Below, piece after piece: positions 47,714-56,381 of a stretch of DNA of 64,000 bases. The notes under the pieces are model-generated. The model saw nothing but the letters and a program-made list of their open reading frames with translations. It ran no database searches and had not been told where the DNA came from. The stretch comes from Hyphomonadaceae bacterium (lineage in GTDB: Bacteria > Pseudomonadota > Alphaproteobacteria > Caulobacterales > Aquidulcibacteraceae): assembly GCA_016791385.1 (NCBI GenBank), contig JAEUMR010000085.1, positions 31,775 through 95,774 of the forward strand. The letters run 5' to 3'. The translations under genes and the position numbers were made by a program. How positions within the stretch are numbered: the first letter of the stretch is position 1; every line of letters starts with the position of its first letter.

Positions 47714-48649
47714 ATGACAACAGCACCGCGTCACTTCCTCGACATCTCAGCGCTCAGCCGCGAAGAGCTGCGCGACATCCTCGACGAAGCGCATGCGCGC
47801 AAAGCCGCGCGTGCGGGCTGGCCCAAAGCCAAACGCGACGAAGACGCCCCGCTCGACGGCTACGCGCTGGCGATGATCTTCCAGAAGAACTCGACGCGCA
47901 CGCGCGTCTCGTTCGAGATCGGCATGCGCCAGCTCGGCGGCGAAGCCATCATCCTCGACGCCGCCAGCACGCAGCTCGGCCGCGGCGAAACCATCGAAGA
48001 CACCGCGCGCGTGCTCTCGCGCATGGTCGATGCTGTGATGATCCGCGCCAACGCGCATCAGGACGTGGTCGATTTCGCGATGGCGGCGAGTGTGCCGGTG
48101 ATCAACGGCCTCACCGACCTCTCGCACCCGTGTCAGATCATCGCCGACCTGATGACGATCGAGGAATGGGCCGGCGACATCACCGGCAAGACCATCGCCT
48201 GGCTGGGCGACGGCAACAATGTCTGCGCCTCGTTCGTCCATGCAGCGGAGAAATTCGACTTCAGCCTGCGCATCGCAACGCCGCAAGCGTACGCCCCGCG
48301 CGCTCAGGAGATCGCCGCCGCCAAAGCCGCCGGGGCCAAGATCGAAACCAGCTTCGACGCGAAGGCGGCAATCAAGGGCGCCGACGTCGTCGTCACCGAT
48401 ACCTGGGTGTCGATGGGCGACACCGACAAGGACGCGCGCCTGGCCGCCTTCCCGCCCTACGCGGTCGATGAGGCGATGATGGCGCACGCGGCGAAGGACG
48501 CGGTGTTCCTGCACTGCCTGCCCGCGCATCGCGGCGAGGAAGTCACCGACACGGTGATGGACGGACCGCAATCGGCGGTGTGGGACGAAGCCGAAAACCG
48601 CATCCACGCGCAGAAGGCCATCCTGATGTGGTGCCTGGGCAAGCTGTAA
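47714..48649 (+). CDS. argF: Ornithine carbamoyltransferase
   Basis: A 311-residue carbamoyltransferase. The carbamoyl-phosphate loop is [11 protein letters not shown] (Ser60-Thr-Arg-Thr-Arg64), then [25 protein letters not shown] and the ornithine site [10 protein letters not shown] with [15 protein letters not shown] near the C-terminus. It makes citrulline from ornithine and carbamoyl phosphate. The argD-argF-hslO order is a conserved arrangement in related alphaproteobacteria. Confidence 0.96.
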   Translation: MTTAPRHFLDISALSREELRDILDEAHARKAARAGWPKAKRDEDAPLDGYALAMIFQKNSTRTRVSFEIGMRQLGGEAIILDAASTQLGRGETIEDTARVLSRMVDAVMIRANAHQDVVDFAMAASVPVINGLTDLSHPCQIIADLMTIEEWAGDITGKTIAWLGDGNNVCASFVHAAEKFDFSLRIATPQAYAPRAQEIAAAKAAGAKIETSFDAKAAIKGADVVVTDTWVSMGDTDKDARLAAFPPYAVDEAMMAHAAKDAVFLHCLPAHRGEEVTDTVMDGPQSAVWDEAENRIHAQKAILMWCLGKL

Positions 48650-48702
48650 TCGGCGCCGCGTACGCCATGGCGCAGCACCGGCCAAATCCCATCTAGAGGC
48701 CC

Positions 48703-49608
48703 ATGTCGAACACTCCGCCGCCCGCCGACGATCTCGTCGCACCGTTCAGTCTCGATGGCGCGCCTGTGCGCGGCCGCATCGTGCGCATCGGCGCGGCCGG
48801 GCTCGATCCGATCCTGCGCCGGCACGATTATCCCCGTCCCGCCGCGATGCTGCTCGGCGAAGCGCTGACGCTGGCGGCGCTGATTGGCTCGCTGCTGAAG
48901 GTGGACGGACGCCTCGTCGTGCAAGCGCAAGGCAATGGCCTAGTGCCGCTGCTGGTGGCCGAACACAGCGCCGGCGGCTTGCGCGGCTATGCGCGTTTGG
49001 CCGAGGGCGCAGCCGAGAAACTCGTCGGCGCCAATCGCGTGCCGCCGAAGGACTTGCTGGCCGACGGCAATCTTGTGCTGACGCTCGACCAGGGCGAGAA
49101 CAAGCATCCGTACCAGGGCGTGGTCGAACTCAATGGCGATACGCTCGCGGCCTGCGCAGAGAACTATTTCCGCATCAGCGAGCAGACCGACACCGGCATC
49201 CGCCTCGCCGTTGGCGAGGTCACCGAAGGCGATGGGCCGATGCGCTGGCGCGCAGGCGGAGTGCTGATGCAACGCATCGCCGCCGACCGTGCGCGCGGCG
49301 ACACCGCCGAAGATTGGGTGCGCGCCTCGATGCTGTTCTCAACGGTGCGCGACGAAGAATTGGTCGATCCCGATCTGGCCACCGATCGCCTGCTCTATCG
49401 CCTGTTCCACGAGGAAGGCGCGCGCATGGATGCGCCTGCGGCGCTGGAAGACCGCTGCACCTGCAACGCAGAACGGCTCACGCACGTGATGCGGCAATTT
49501 CCGCCGCAGGAGCTGCGTGATCTCGTCGAGGCCGATGGCCTCTTGCACGCGCGCTGCCAATTCTGCTCGCGCGTCTACAAAATCGAACCGGAAACCGTCG
49601 GCGCTTAG
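48703..49608 (+). CDS. hslO: Hsp33 redox-regulated chaperone
   Basis: A 301-residue Hsp33. The N-terminal domain (PRPAAMLLGEALTLAALIGS, VVQAQGNGLVPLLVAEH) is typical, and the C-terminal zinc centre has Cys252 and Cys254 (DRCTCNAER) with Cys285 and Cys288 (HARCQFCSRVY). Oxidation of these releases zinc and activates holdase function. It is 53 bases after argF and its stop overlaps the convergent phoB gene by 4 bases. Confidence 0.96.
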   Translation: MSNTPPPADDLVAPFSLDGAPVRGRIVRIGAAGLDPILRRHDYPRPAAMLLGEALTLAALIGSLLKVDGRLVVQAQGNGLVPLLVAEHSAGGLRGYARLAEGAAEKLVGANRVPPKDLLADGNLVLTLDQGENKHPYQGVVELNGDTLAACAENYFRISEQTDTGIRLAVGEVTEGDGPMRWRAGGVLMQRIAADRARGDTAEDWVRASMLFSTVRDEELVDPDLATDRLLYRLFHEEGARMDAPAALEDRCTCNAERLTHVMRQFPPQELRDLVEADGLLHARCQFCSRVYKIEPETVGA

Positions 49609-50300
49609 GCGTCGACGTCCAGCGCGTAGCCGGCGCTGCGCACGGTGCGGATCGGATCGTTCTCATCACCGACCATCAGCGCCTTGCGCAGGCGGCCGAT
49701 ATGCACATCCACAGTGCGCGCCTCGACGTAGACATCCGAGCCCCACACCGCGTCGAGCAATTGCTCGCGGCTGAACACCCGGCCCGGGTGCTGCATCAGG
49801 TGATCGAGAATGCGGAATTCGGTCGGCCCCAGATGCACCTCGCGCTCGCCCCGCTTCACCCGGTGCGAGACCCGGTCCATCACGATGTCGCCGCAGACGA
49901 GCTTGTCCTCGGCAAGGCCCGGGCGGATGCGGCGCATGACGGCGCGCAACCGCGCCAGCAATTCGCTCATCGAGAACGGCTTGGTGACGTAATCGTCAGC
50001 GCCAAGATCGAGGCCACGGATGCGGTCGCTCTCCTCGGTGCGCGCGGTCAGCATCACGATCGGCGTGTTGCGCGTGTCCTGACGCGCGCGCAGGCGCCGG
50101 CACACTTCGATGCCGGGCGCCTTTGGCAGCATCCAATCGAGCACGACCAGATCGGGCTTGGCTTCGTCAGCAACCACCAGCGCTTCCTCGCCGTCATTAG
50201 CGACGGAGACGCGATAGCCTTCCTTCTCAAGATTGTACTTCAGCAGATCGGCGAGTGCGGCCTCGTCTTCGACCACCAACACATGCGGCGCTTTGGCCAT
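49605..50300 (-). CDS. phoB: Phosphate regulon response regulator PhoB
   Basis: A 231-residue OmpR/PhoB-type regulator. Receiver: VLVVEDEAALADLL (acidic pair), Asp55 in LVVLDWMLP, MLTART and DDYVTKPFS. The winged-helix effector carries GPTEFRILDHLMQHPGRVFS and VEARTVDVHIGRLRKAL with RTVRSAGYAL at the end. It activates the Pho regulon when phosphate is low. ATG 50300 is preferred because AGGAG lies 8 bases ahead; a GTG 9 bases earlier is in frame. Last gene of the minus-strand phoR-pstB-phoU-phoB run. Confidence 0.95.
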   Translation of the reverse strand: MAKAPHVLVVEDEAALADLLKYNLEKEGYRVSVANDGEEALVVADEAKPDLVVLDWMLPKAPGIEVCRRLRARQDTRNTPIVMLTARTEESDRIRGLDLGADDYVTKPFSMSELLARLRAVMRRIRPGLAEDKLVCGDIVMDRVSHRVKRGEREVHLGPTEFRILDHLMQHPGRVFSREQLLDAVWGSDVYVEARTVDVHIGRLRKALMVGDENDPIRTVRSAGYALDVDA

Positions 50301-50311
50301 TCGCGTCACTC

Positions 50312-51004
50312 CTAGTCGGCAGTGTCCACATCGGCCCGCGGCCGCTGCGTCGCGATTTCCTCACCCGTGACCATGAAGTGAATGTATTCGGCAATGTTGG
50401 TGCCGTGATCGCCGATCCGTTCCAGATTCTTGGCGATGAAGAGCAAGTGCGCGCAGGAGCTGATCGTGCGCGGATCTTCGATCATGTAGGTCAGCAACTC
50501 GCGAAACAGCGAGTTATAGTGCGCGTCGATATTGTCGTCCGAGTACCAGACCGTGATCGCGCCTTGGACGTCCCGGTTGGTGTAGGCGTCCAGCACCTGC
50601 TTCAGGTGCTGTTGGGCGATCTTGCCCATCCGCTCGACGCTGCGCGTGAGCTGGATCGGCTCGGATTGGTTGAGGATCAACGCGCGCTTGGCGATGTTCT
50701 TAGCGAGGTCGCCGACGCGTTCGATTTCGCCGGCCAGGCGCCAGGCAGTCAGCACCACGCGCAGATCGCTCGCCATCGGCTGGCGCAGCGCGAACAGCTT
50801 GATCGCCTTGCGTTCGATTTCACGCTGCAGTTGATCGATCTTCACGTCGCGCTCGATCACCGATTGCGCCAGCTCGGTGTCGCGGCGTGCGACCGCAGCG
50901 ATGCTGTCGGCGACCGCCGCCTCGGCGAGTCCGCCCATGCGCGCAGTATCCTGCGTGATCGCGTCGAGCTCTTCAGTGAACGCCTTGACGGTATGCTCGG
51001 CCAT
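50312..51004 (-). CDS. phoU: Phosphate signalling complex protein PhoU
   Basis: A 230-residue all-helical protein with the two PhoU repeats (ELDAITQDTARMGGLAEAAV, IERKAIKLFALRQPMASDLR, and ERIGDHGTNIAEYIHFMVTG) and the metal-site motif EIERVGDLAKNIAKR. It links the Pst transporter to PhoR and keeps the regulon off when phosphate is plentiful. Spacing to phoB is 11 bases, so they are one operon. ATG 51004 is the conserved start. Confidence 0.95.
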   Translation of the reverse strand: MAEHTVKAFTEELDAITQDTARMGGLAEAAVADSIAAVARRDTELAQSVIERDVKIDQLQREIERKAIKLFALRQPMASDLRVVLTAWRLAGEIERVGDLAKNIAKRALILNQSEPIQLTRSVERMGKIAQQHLKQVLDAYTNRDVQGAITVWYSDDNIDAHYNSLFRELLTYMIEDPRTISSCAHLLFIAKNLERIGDHGTNIAEYIHFMVTGEEIATQRPRADVDTAD

Positions 51005-51063
51005 TTTGCTCTTCACCTGCCGCGCACGAAGCGCGTTGCGTGTCTGTCGTGCGGGCGGGCAGC

Positions 51064-51885
51064 TTAGCCGAACCGGCCCGTAATATAGTCTTGCGTGCGG
51101 GTATCGCGCGGATTGGTGAAGATCTCTTCCGTGGCGCCGGTCTCGACCAGCTTGCCCATGTGGAAGAACGCCGTCTTCTGCGAAACCCGCGCCGCCTGCG
51201 CCATCGAGTGGGTGACGATGATGATGCAGTAATTCTGCTTCAGTTCGTCCATCAGCTCTTCGATCTTCGCCGTCGCGATCGGGTCGAGCGCCGAGCACGG
51301 CTCGTCCATCAGGATGATGTCGGGGTTCACCGCCACAGTGCGGGCGATGACGAGACGCTGCTGCTGGCCGCCGGAGAGGCCGGTGCCGGGCTGGTTCAGG
51401 CGATCCTTCACCTCGTCCCAGAGGCCGGCGCGGCGCAGCGAGCTTTCGACGATTTCGTCCATCTGCGCTTTCGACTTGGCGATGCCGTGAATGCGCGGGC
51501 CGTAGGCGACGTTTTCATAGATCGTCTTCGGGAACGGGTTCGGCTTCTGGAACACCATGCCGACCCGCGAACGCAGCACGACGGGGTCGACATCGCTGGC
51601 GTAGGCGTTCTTGCCCTCAATCTCGAGCACACCCGAAACGCGGCACTTGTCGATGGTGTCGTTCATGCGATTGAAGCAGCGCAGGAACGTGGTCTTGCCG
51701 CAGCCCGACGGGCCGATGAAGGCGGTCACGGCGCGATCGGGGATGTCCATCGAGACATCGAACAGCGCCTGCTTCTCGCCGTAGAAGACATTGACATCGC
51801 GCGCGGAAATCTTGGTCGCCGCGCCCGTCAGCGCGCCGGCGTTGGCCCGCACTTCGGGCGCCGTCATGGCAGGGGCTTGGTTCAT
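51064..51885 (-). CDS. pstB: Phosphate ABC transporter ATP-binding protein
   Basis: A 273-residue ABC ATPase. Walker A is [20 protein letters not shown] (the PstB-specific RCFNRMND follows), Q-loop [15 protein letters not shown], signature [20 protein letters not shown], Walker [13 protein letters not shown] and switch His in [13 protein letters not shown]. It drives phosphate uptake with PstSCA. Neither pstC nor pstA is next to it, so the membrane parts must be elsewhere. Upstream is a candidate Pho box. Start 51885 is taken; ATG 51915 and 51924 are in frame. Confidence 0.95.
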   Translation of the reverse strand: MNQAPAMTAPEVRANAGALTGAATKISARDVNVFYGEKQALFDVSMDIPDRAVTAFIGPSGCGKTTFLRCFNRMNDTIDKCRVSGVLEIEGKNAYASDVDPVVLRSRVGMVFQKPNPFPKTIYENVAYGPRIHGIAKSKAQMDEIVESSLRRAGLWDEVKDRLNQPGTGLSGGQQQRLVIARTVAVNPDIILMDEPCSALDPIATAKIEELMDELKQNYCIIIVTHSMAQAARVSQKTAFFHMGKLVETGATEEIFTNPRDTRTQDYITGRFG

Positions 51886-51987
51886 CGCTCGCTCTGCGCC
51901 GGCAAAATCCATCATCAACCCCATAGCACCAAACCGGGCCGACTCGGGATCGGCTCGTGGACTGCAGCGGCTGTGTAGGGGCCTTTC

Positions 51988-52005
51988 ATGACACTGATGT
52001 GAAAT
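51988..52005 (-). promoter_or_regulatory. Candidate Pho box upstream of pstB
   Basis: On the minus strand the sequence ATTTCACATCAGTGTCAT lies about 100 bases before the pstB start. Its second half GTGTCAT differs from the Pho half-site CTGTCAT at one base; the first half is weaker (4 of 7). It is a plausible PhoB site that could make pstB-phoU-phoB separately inducible; strength unproven. Confidence 0.4.
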
Positions 52006-52021
52006 GGCTGCTTGCGGGACC

Positions 52022-53356
52022 TCAACCCTCCTCCGCCAATTCCACATAGACGGCGAAGGCGGACCCCTTACCTGTTTGACTTTCCACAAAAAAACCACCG
52101 CGGTGGCGGTTGATGATGTGCTTGACGATGGCGAGTCCGAGGCCGGTGCCGCCCTTCTCGGCGCCGAGCTCCCGCTCGACCCGGAAAAAGCGCTCGCCCA
52201 GGCGGGGCAGGAAGCGGCGGGAAATCCCCGCGCCGGAATCCTCCACGCGCACATAACCGTACGAGCGGTTGGCGGCGGCCTCGGGTGTCAGGATCGCGAT
52301 GCGGCCTGCCTCGTCCCAGCGCCGGCCGGCCGCGGCCATCACTTCATCGCGGTCGCCGGAGGCCGCGACCTCGACCAGCACTTCGCTGCCGGGGGGAGCG
52401 TATTTGATGGCGTTGTCGACGAGGTTCTGCACCACCTGCGCCAGCTGAAAGCGCTCGCCGACGACAGCCAGCGGCGCCTCGGGCGCCAACAGGCGCACGC
52501 GCACATTGCGCTCTCCAGCCACGGCCCCAATCGTATCGACAACTTCGCGCGCAACGCCGACGAGATCGGCGCGATCTGACGGCGGCACGTGTTCGTCGAG
52601 TTCGATGCGCGACAGCGACAGCAGATCGTCAATCAAGCGGCGCATGCGGTCGGCTTGCACCTGCATCATGCCGAGGAAGCGATCGCGATCGGCGGGATTA
52701 TCACGCGCGGGGCCGGCCAGCGTCTCGATCAGAAGCGTCAGCGACGCCAGCGGCGTGCGCAGCTCGTGGCTGGCGTTGGCGAGGAAGTCCGCGCGCATGC
52801 GCTCGGTGCTGATTCTTGCGGTTTGATCGTGAAAAACCAGCATTGCCGCGCGATCGGCGCCCCACGCGACAGGCGCGATGTAGCAGCGCGTCGAGCGCTC
52901 GACTTGCGTCGTTGTCTCATACTCGACCGCACGCGCAGCGCCTTCCCTCAACGCCGCCTGCACCGCGTCGAGCACGTCCGGATGACGCAGGATCGAGGTC
53001 AGAAACTGGCCGTGCGCTTCAAAGCGCATCTGGCGGCGCGCCGCCGCGTTGGAGGACACGATGCGGCCCTCGCTGTCGATCAGCAGCGCTGGGTCAGGCA
53101 ACGCTTCCAGCAACGGCGCAAGATCGGCGAGGCCAACATACTCGCCTTGCTGCGAGCGCGGCGAGATCGTGTAGCGCTGAGACTCGCGCGCCGCCCACAC
53201 GCACGCGCACGCCGCGACCACCATCAGGATCGCCGCCGTCGCGCTGACAAAAAACGCGCAGGCCAGCGCAAGCGCGGCCATTGCGCCGGCGCCCCAGGCG
53301 GGCGGCGGAATTTTGCCAAGGCGCGAACGCCCGGCCGCGATGTGCTCAAAAGCCAT
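52022..53356 (-). CDS. phoR: Phosphate regulon sensor histidine kinase PhoR
   Basis: A 444-residue kinase. Two N-terminal hydrophobic helices (about 22-55), a PAS-type domain ([20 protein letters not shown]), HisKA with His197 in [14 protein letters not shown], and a HATPase with N-box [15 protein letters not shown]1 VEDSGAGIS and G2 [19 protein letters not shown]. This is the standard PhoR layout. It is upstream of pstB with 136 bases between, probably first in the phosphate run. Confidence 0.93.
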   Translation of the reverse strand: MAFEHIAAGRSRLGKIPPPAWGAGAMAALALACAFFVSATAAILMVVAACACVWAARESQRYTISPRSQQGEYVGLADLAPLLEALPDPALLIDSEGRIVSSNAAARRQMRFEAHGQFLTSILRHPDVLDAVQAALREGAARAVEYETTTQVERSTRCYIAPVAWGADRAAMLVFHDQTARISTERMRADFLANASHELRTPLASLTLLIETLAGPARDNPADRDRFLGMMQVQADRMRRLIDDLLSLSRIELDEHVPPSDRADLVGVAREVVDTIGAVAGERNVRVRLLAPEAPLAVVGERFQLAQVVQNLVDNAIKYAPPGSEVLVEVAASGDRDEVMAAAGRRWDEAGRIAILTPEAAANRSYGYVRVEDSGAGISRRFLPRLGERFFRVERELGAEKGGTGLGLAIVKHIINRHRGGFFVESQTGKGSAFAVYVELAEEG

Positions 53357-53610
53357 GCTGGATCACATCCGGCTTAGGCGGATGCGGCCCGCCCCGGCAA
53401 GCGCCCCGGGGCTGTCGAAATCGCTCCTATTCGAACGTCTTCCTTGTGGATGCCTCAGGCCGGCGCATCCAAAGCCGCGCTGACCGGCATCCAATCGGCA
53501 AGACGAAGAAAGCGATCTACGCGGGATTCGTCACGAGATTATCGATTTTCAATATAGTTTTATTGACTTTCGAGAGAGGCAGGCGTAGTTCCGCGCTGCG
53601 AGGGAGTGTG

Positions 53611-55035
53611 ATGAACCAGGGGGCGACACTTATCTTGGGGTTGGGACTGCTCACCATCTCTGGTTGTGCAGGCCGCCATCTGCCGCCCGAGCCGGATTCC
53701 TATGTCGCGGCCAACGCGATCGGCGCCGAGCGCGCCGCCGAACTGGCCGCCTCCCCGGCGGCAACCTGGCTCGATGATCTGAATTCGCCGGAGATGTCGG
53801 CGCTGGCGCGCGAGGCGCTGGCAGGCAGCCCTGATCTGCAAGTGGTCGAGGCGCAGTATCGCGCCTCGCGCTGGCGCGCGCGCGGCGCATTCGGCGGCAA
53901 TCTCCTGCCCAGCCTCAGCGCCGGCGGCAACGCCACCCGCACCGAAGAGCCCACCGGCACGTCCAACCGCATTCGCACCGACACCGTGGCCTCCAGTGTC
54001 ATCGCCTCGTGGGAGATCGACCTTTGGGGCCGCCTCGCCGCGCGGGCGATGGCGGCCGATCTCAACGCCGACGCCGCCGCCGACGATTTGGACAGCGCGC
54101 GCCTTTCGATCGCCGGCCAATCGGCGCGCGCCTGGGTCGACCTTAGCGAGGCGCAGCAATTGCTGGCGCTGGCCCAGGAAGATTTGCAGACCCGCGAACG
54201 CGCACTCGATCTGACACAGCGCCGCTACGACGCCGGCATCGCCACTTCGCTGGCATTGCGCACGGCGCGCAGCCAAGTCGCATCGGCCCGCGCCGAAGAA
54301 GCCCGCGCCCAGGACGCCCTGCTGATCGCTTCGCGCCGCCTGCAGGAGATCATGGGCCGCTATCCGGACGGCACGCTGCGTGCGGACGGGCAATTGCCTC
54401 AACTCTCCGCGCTCGCCGCCGCGGGCGCGCCGGCTGACTTGCTCGACCGCCGCCCTGACGTGCTGGCTTCCGAGAACCGCCTGCGCGCCGCCGGCTTCCG
54501 CATCCACGAAGCGCGCGCGGCGATGCTGCCGCGCCTGACGCTCACTGGCCGCGCTGGCAGCACCGCGCCTGCCGGCGATTTCGGCGATGTCGACGACAGC
54601 GTGAACATGATCACCAACGTGATCGCCGGCTTCACCATGCCGATCTTCAACGGCGGCGCCCTGCTCGCGGAATCGCGCGCGACCGTGGCCGACCGCCGCG
54701 CCGCCGCGGCCGATTATGTGCGCACCTCGATCGGCGCCTGGCGCGAAGTCGAGGGCACGATCAGCGCCGACCAGAGCCTGGAAGTGCGCGAGCGCGAGTT
54801 CGCCACCGCCGCCGAAGAAGCGCACGCGGCCCAGGATCTCGCCGAGCGCGAATATGCGCGCGGCGTGGCCACGTTGTTCGAACTGATCGACGCCTACACC
54901 CGCCGCATCGACGCCGAGCGCGGCCTTATCACCGCGCGCGCTGCGCGCGTCTCCAATCGCATCACCTACCACGTCGCCCTTGGCGGCGGCGCCCGCACCG
55001 GCGGCGTCGACGAGGATCGGGAGCAAGCTCCATGA
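53611..55035 (+). CDS. RND efflux outer-membrane lipoprotein, NodT family
   Basis: A 474-residue TolC-like factor with a lipoprotein signal (LILGLGLLTISGC, Cys19). The two repeated outer-membrane efflux domains are visible (SALAREALAGSPDLQVVEAQ, SWEIDLWGRLAARAMAAD, RRYDAGIATSLALRTARSQV, DLLDRRPDVLASENRLRAA, FTMPIFNGGALLAESRATV). GGGAGTG lies before ATG 53611. First gene of a tripartite efflux operon; the stop overlaps the adaptor start. A GANTC site GATTC is at 53525-53529 in the AT-rich promoter. Confidence 0.93.
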   Translation: MNQGATLILGLGLLTISGCAGRHLPPEPDSYVAANAIGAERAAELAASPAATWLDDLNSPEMSALAREALAGSPDLQVVEAQYRASRWRARGAFGGNLLPSLSAGGNATRTEEPTGTSNRIRTDTVASSVIASWEIDLWGRLAARAMAADLNADAAADDLDSARLSIAGQSARAWVDLSEAQQLLALAQEDLQTRERALDLTQRRYDAGIATSLALRTARSQVASARAEEARAQDALLIASRRLQEIMGRYPDGTLRADGQLPQLSALAAAGAPADLLDRRPDVLASENRLRAAGFRIHEARAAMLPRLTLTGRAGSTAPAGDFGDVDDSVNMITNVIAGFTMPIFNGGALLAESRATVADRRAAAADYVRTSIGAWREVEGTISADQSLEVREREFATAAEEAHAAQDLAEREYARGVATLFELIDAYTRRIDAERGLITARAARVSNRITYHVALGGGARTGGVDEDREQAP

Positions 55036-56324
55036 ACAAGATGGATTTCAACATGACGACTCAAAATGAGCCGGATGAGACAAAGCCAAAAGGTTTGTGG
55101 GGCGCTGTGCGCCGCATTGCCGTGTTTGCGGCGCCAGTGGTCGTGCTTGTCGCGGTCGCGGGCCTGTTCGCGCTGATGCTGGCCACCGGCCCGAAGCCGG
55201 AGGAAAAAAACGACACGCCGCACCCGCCCGCGGTTCAGTTCGCCGTTGCGCAGGCGCGGCCGACAACGATCGCCATCGCCGTTCAGGGCGAGACGCGTCC
55301 GCGCTTCTCCTCGGCGCTTTCCGCGCAAGTCGCGGGCCGCATCGTCTGGGTGAGCCCGAAATTCGCCGAGGGCGGCGCCTTCAGCGAAGGCGAAACGCTG
55401 GCGCGTATCGAGGATGCCGACTATCGCCTCGCCGTGGTGCGCGCGCGCAGCCAGGTGGCGCAAGCCGAAGAGGCGCTGGCGCGCGAGGAAGCGGAATCCG
55501 AGCTGGCGCGTCAAGATTGGCAAGCGCTCGGGCGCGGCGATCCGCCCCCGCTCGCCGTGCGCGAACCGCAATTGGCGCAAGCGCGCGCTCAACTCGCGGC
55601 CGCGCAGGCGGCGTTGCGTTCGGCCGAACTCGACCTCTCGCGCACCAGCATCAAGGCGCCGTTCACCGGCCGCATGCTCGAGCGGCGCGCCAATGTCGGC
55701 GACTATGTCGGCCCCGGCGCGCCAGTCGCGACCATGTTCTCGACCGAAGCCATGGAAATCCGCGTGCCGCTGACCGACGCCGACCTCGCTTCGATGTCGC
55801 TGCCGGTGGGCTTCACCGGCACGGCGCAGCGTCCGGGCCCGGTTGCGCATGTGAGCACCGTGAGCGGCGGGCGCTTGCGCACCTGGGAGGGGCGCCTAGT
55901 GCGAACGGAAGCCTCCGTCGATGCACGCACGCGCTTGGTTTATGGCCTGGTCGAAGTGCGCGATCCATTCGCCGCGGCCAATGTCGCCCCGCTTGCCCCT
56001 GGCATGTTCGTGTCCGTGCGCCTGGAAGGTTCGGGCCGCGAGACGCTTGTCGCGGCGCCGCGCAGCGCGCTGAAGCGCAACGAGTTCGTCTATGTCGTGC
56101 GGCCGGACAACACGATCGACGTACGCCAGGTGCGCCCTGCTCAGACCACCGCCGACGAAGTGCTGTTCCGTGAAGGCGTCGCAAACGGCGAGCGGGTCGT
56201 CGTCTCGGTGTTGACCTCGCCGCGCCAAGGCATGGCAGTGACGCCGATCGACCGCGCCGGCGAAAGCACTGCGCCCGCTGCGCAGCAGACGCCGCAAGAA
56301 GGACCGCTGGAAATCCGCCGCTAG
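55032..56324 (+). CDS. RND efflux periplasmic adaptor (membrane fusion protein)
   Basis: A 430-residue HlyD/AcrA-type adaptor. One N-terminal transmembrane helix (IAVFAAPVVVLVAVAGLFAL), a lipoyl half-motif (SALSAQVAGRIVWVSPKFAE, GGAFSEGETLARIEDADYRL), an alpha-hairpin (AQLAAAQAALRSAELDLS), the lipoyl return (SIKAPFTGRMLERRANVGDY) and beta-barrel/MP domains. It joins the inner-membrane pump to the NodT channel. ATG overlaps the upstream stop (ATGA). Confidence 0.93.
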   Translation: MNKMDFNMTTQNEPDETKPKGLWGAVRRIAVFAAPVVVLVAVAGLFALMLATGPKPEEKNDTPHPPAVQFAVAQARPTTIAIAVQGETRPRFSSALSAQVAGRIVWVSPKFAEGGAFSEGETLARIEDADYRLAVVRARSQVAQAEEALAREEAESELARQDWQALGRGDPPPLAVREPQLAQARAQLAAAQAALRSAELDLSRTSIKAPFTGRMLERRANVGDYVGPGAPVATMFSTEAMEIRVPLTDADLASMSLPVGFTGTAQRPGPVAHVSTVSGGRLRTWEGRLVRTEASVDARTRLVYGLVEVRDPFAAANVAPLAPGMFVSVRLEGSGRETLVAAPRSALKRNEFVYVVRPDNTIDVRQVRPAQTTADEVLFREGVANGERVVVSVLTSPRQGMAVTPIDRAGESTAPAAQQTPQEGPLEIRR

Positions 56325-56344
56325 GCGCAACCGAACGTGAAACC

Positions 56345-56364
56345 GCCTCCCGCGCACGCGGGAG
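56345..56364. repeat. Hairpin in front of the RND permease gene
   Basis: CCTCCCGCG-CA-CGCGGGAGG (56345-56364) is a perfect short hairpin between adaptor stop and permease start. Its right arm holds GGGAGG, which forms part of the purine-rich Shine-Dalgarno region, so folding could limit translation of the pump. Confidence 0.5.
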
Positions 56365-56381
56365 GAGAAAGGAACGACACG

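Noticed and set aside
53560-55026. 488-codon minus-strand frame opposite the NodT gene
   Set aside because: Antisense shadow of a full-length efflux factor.
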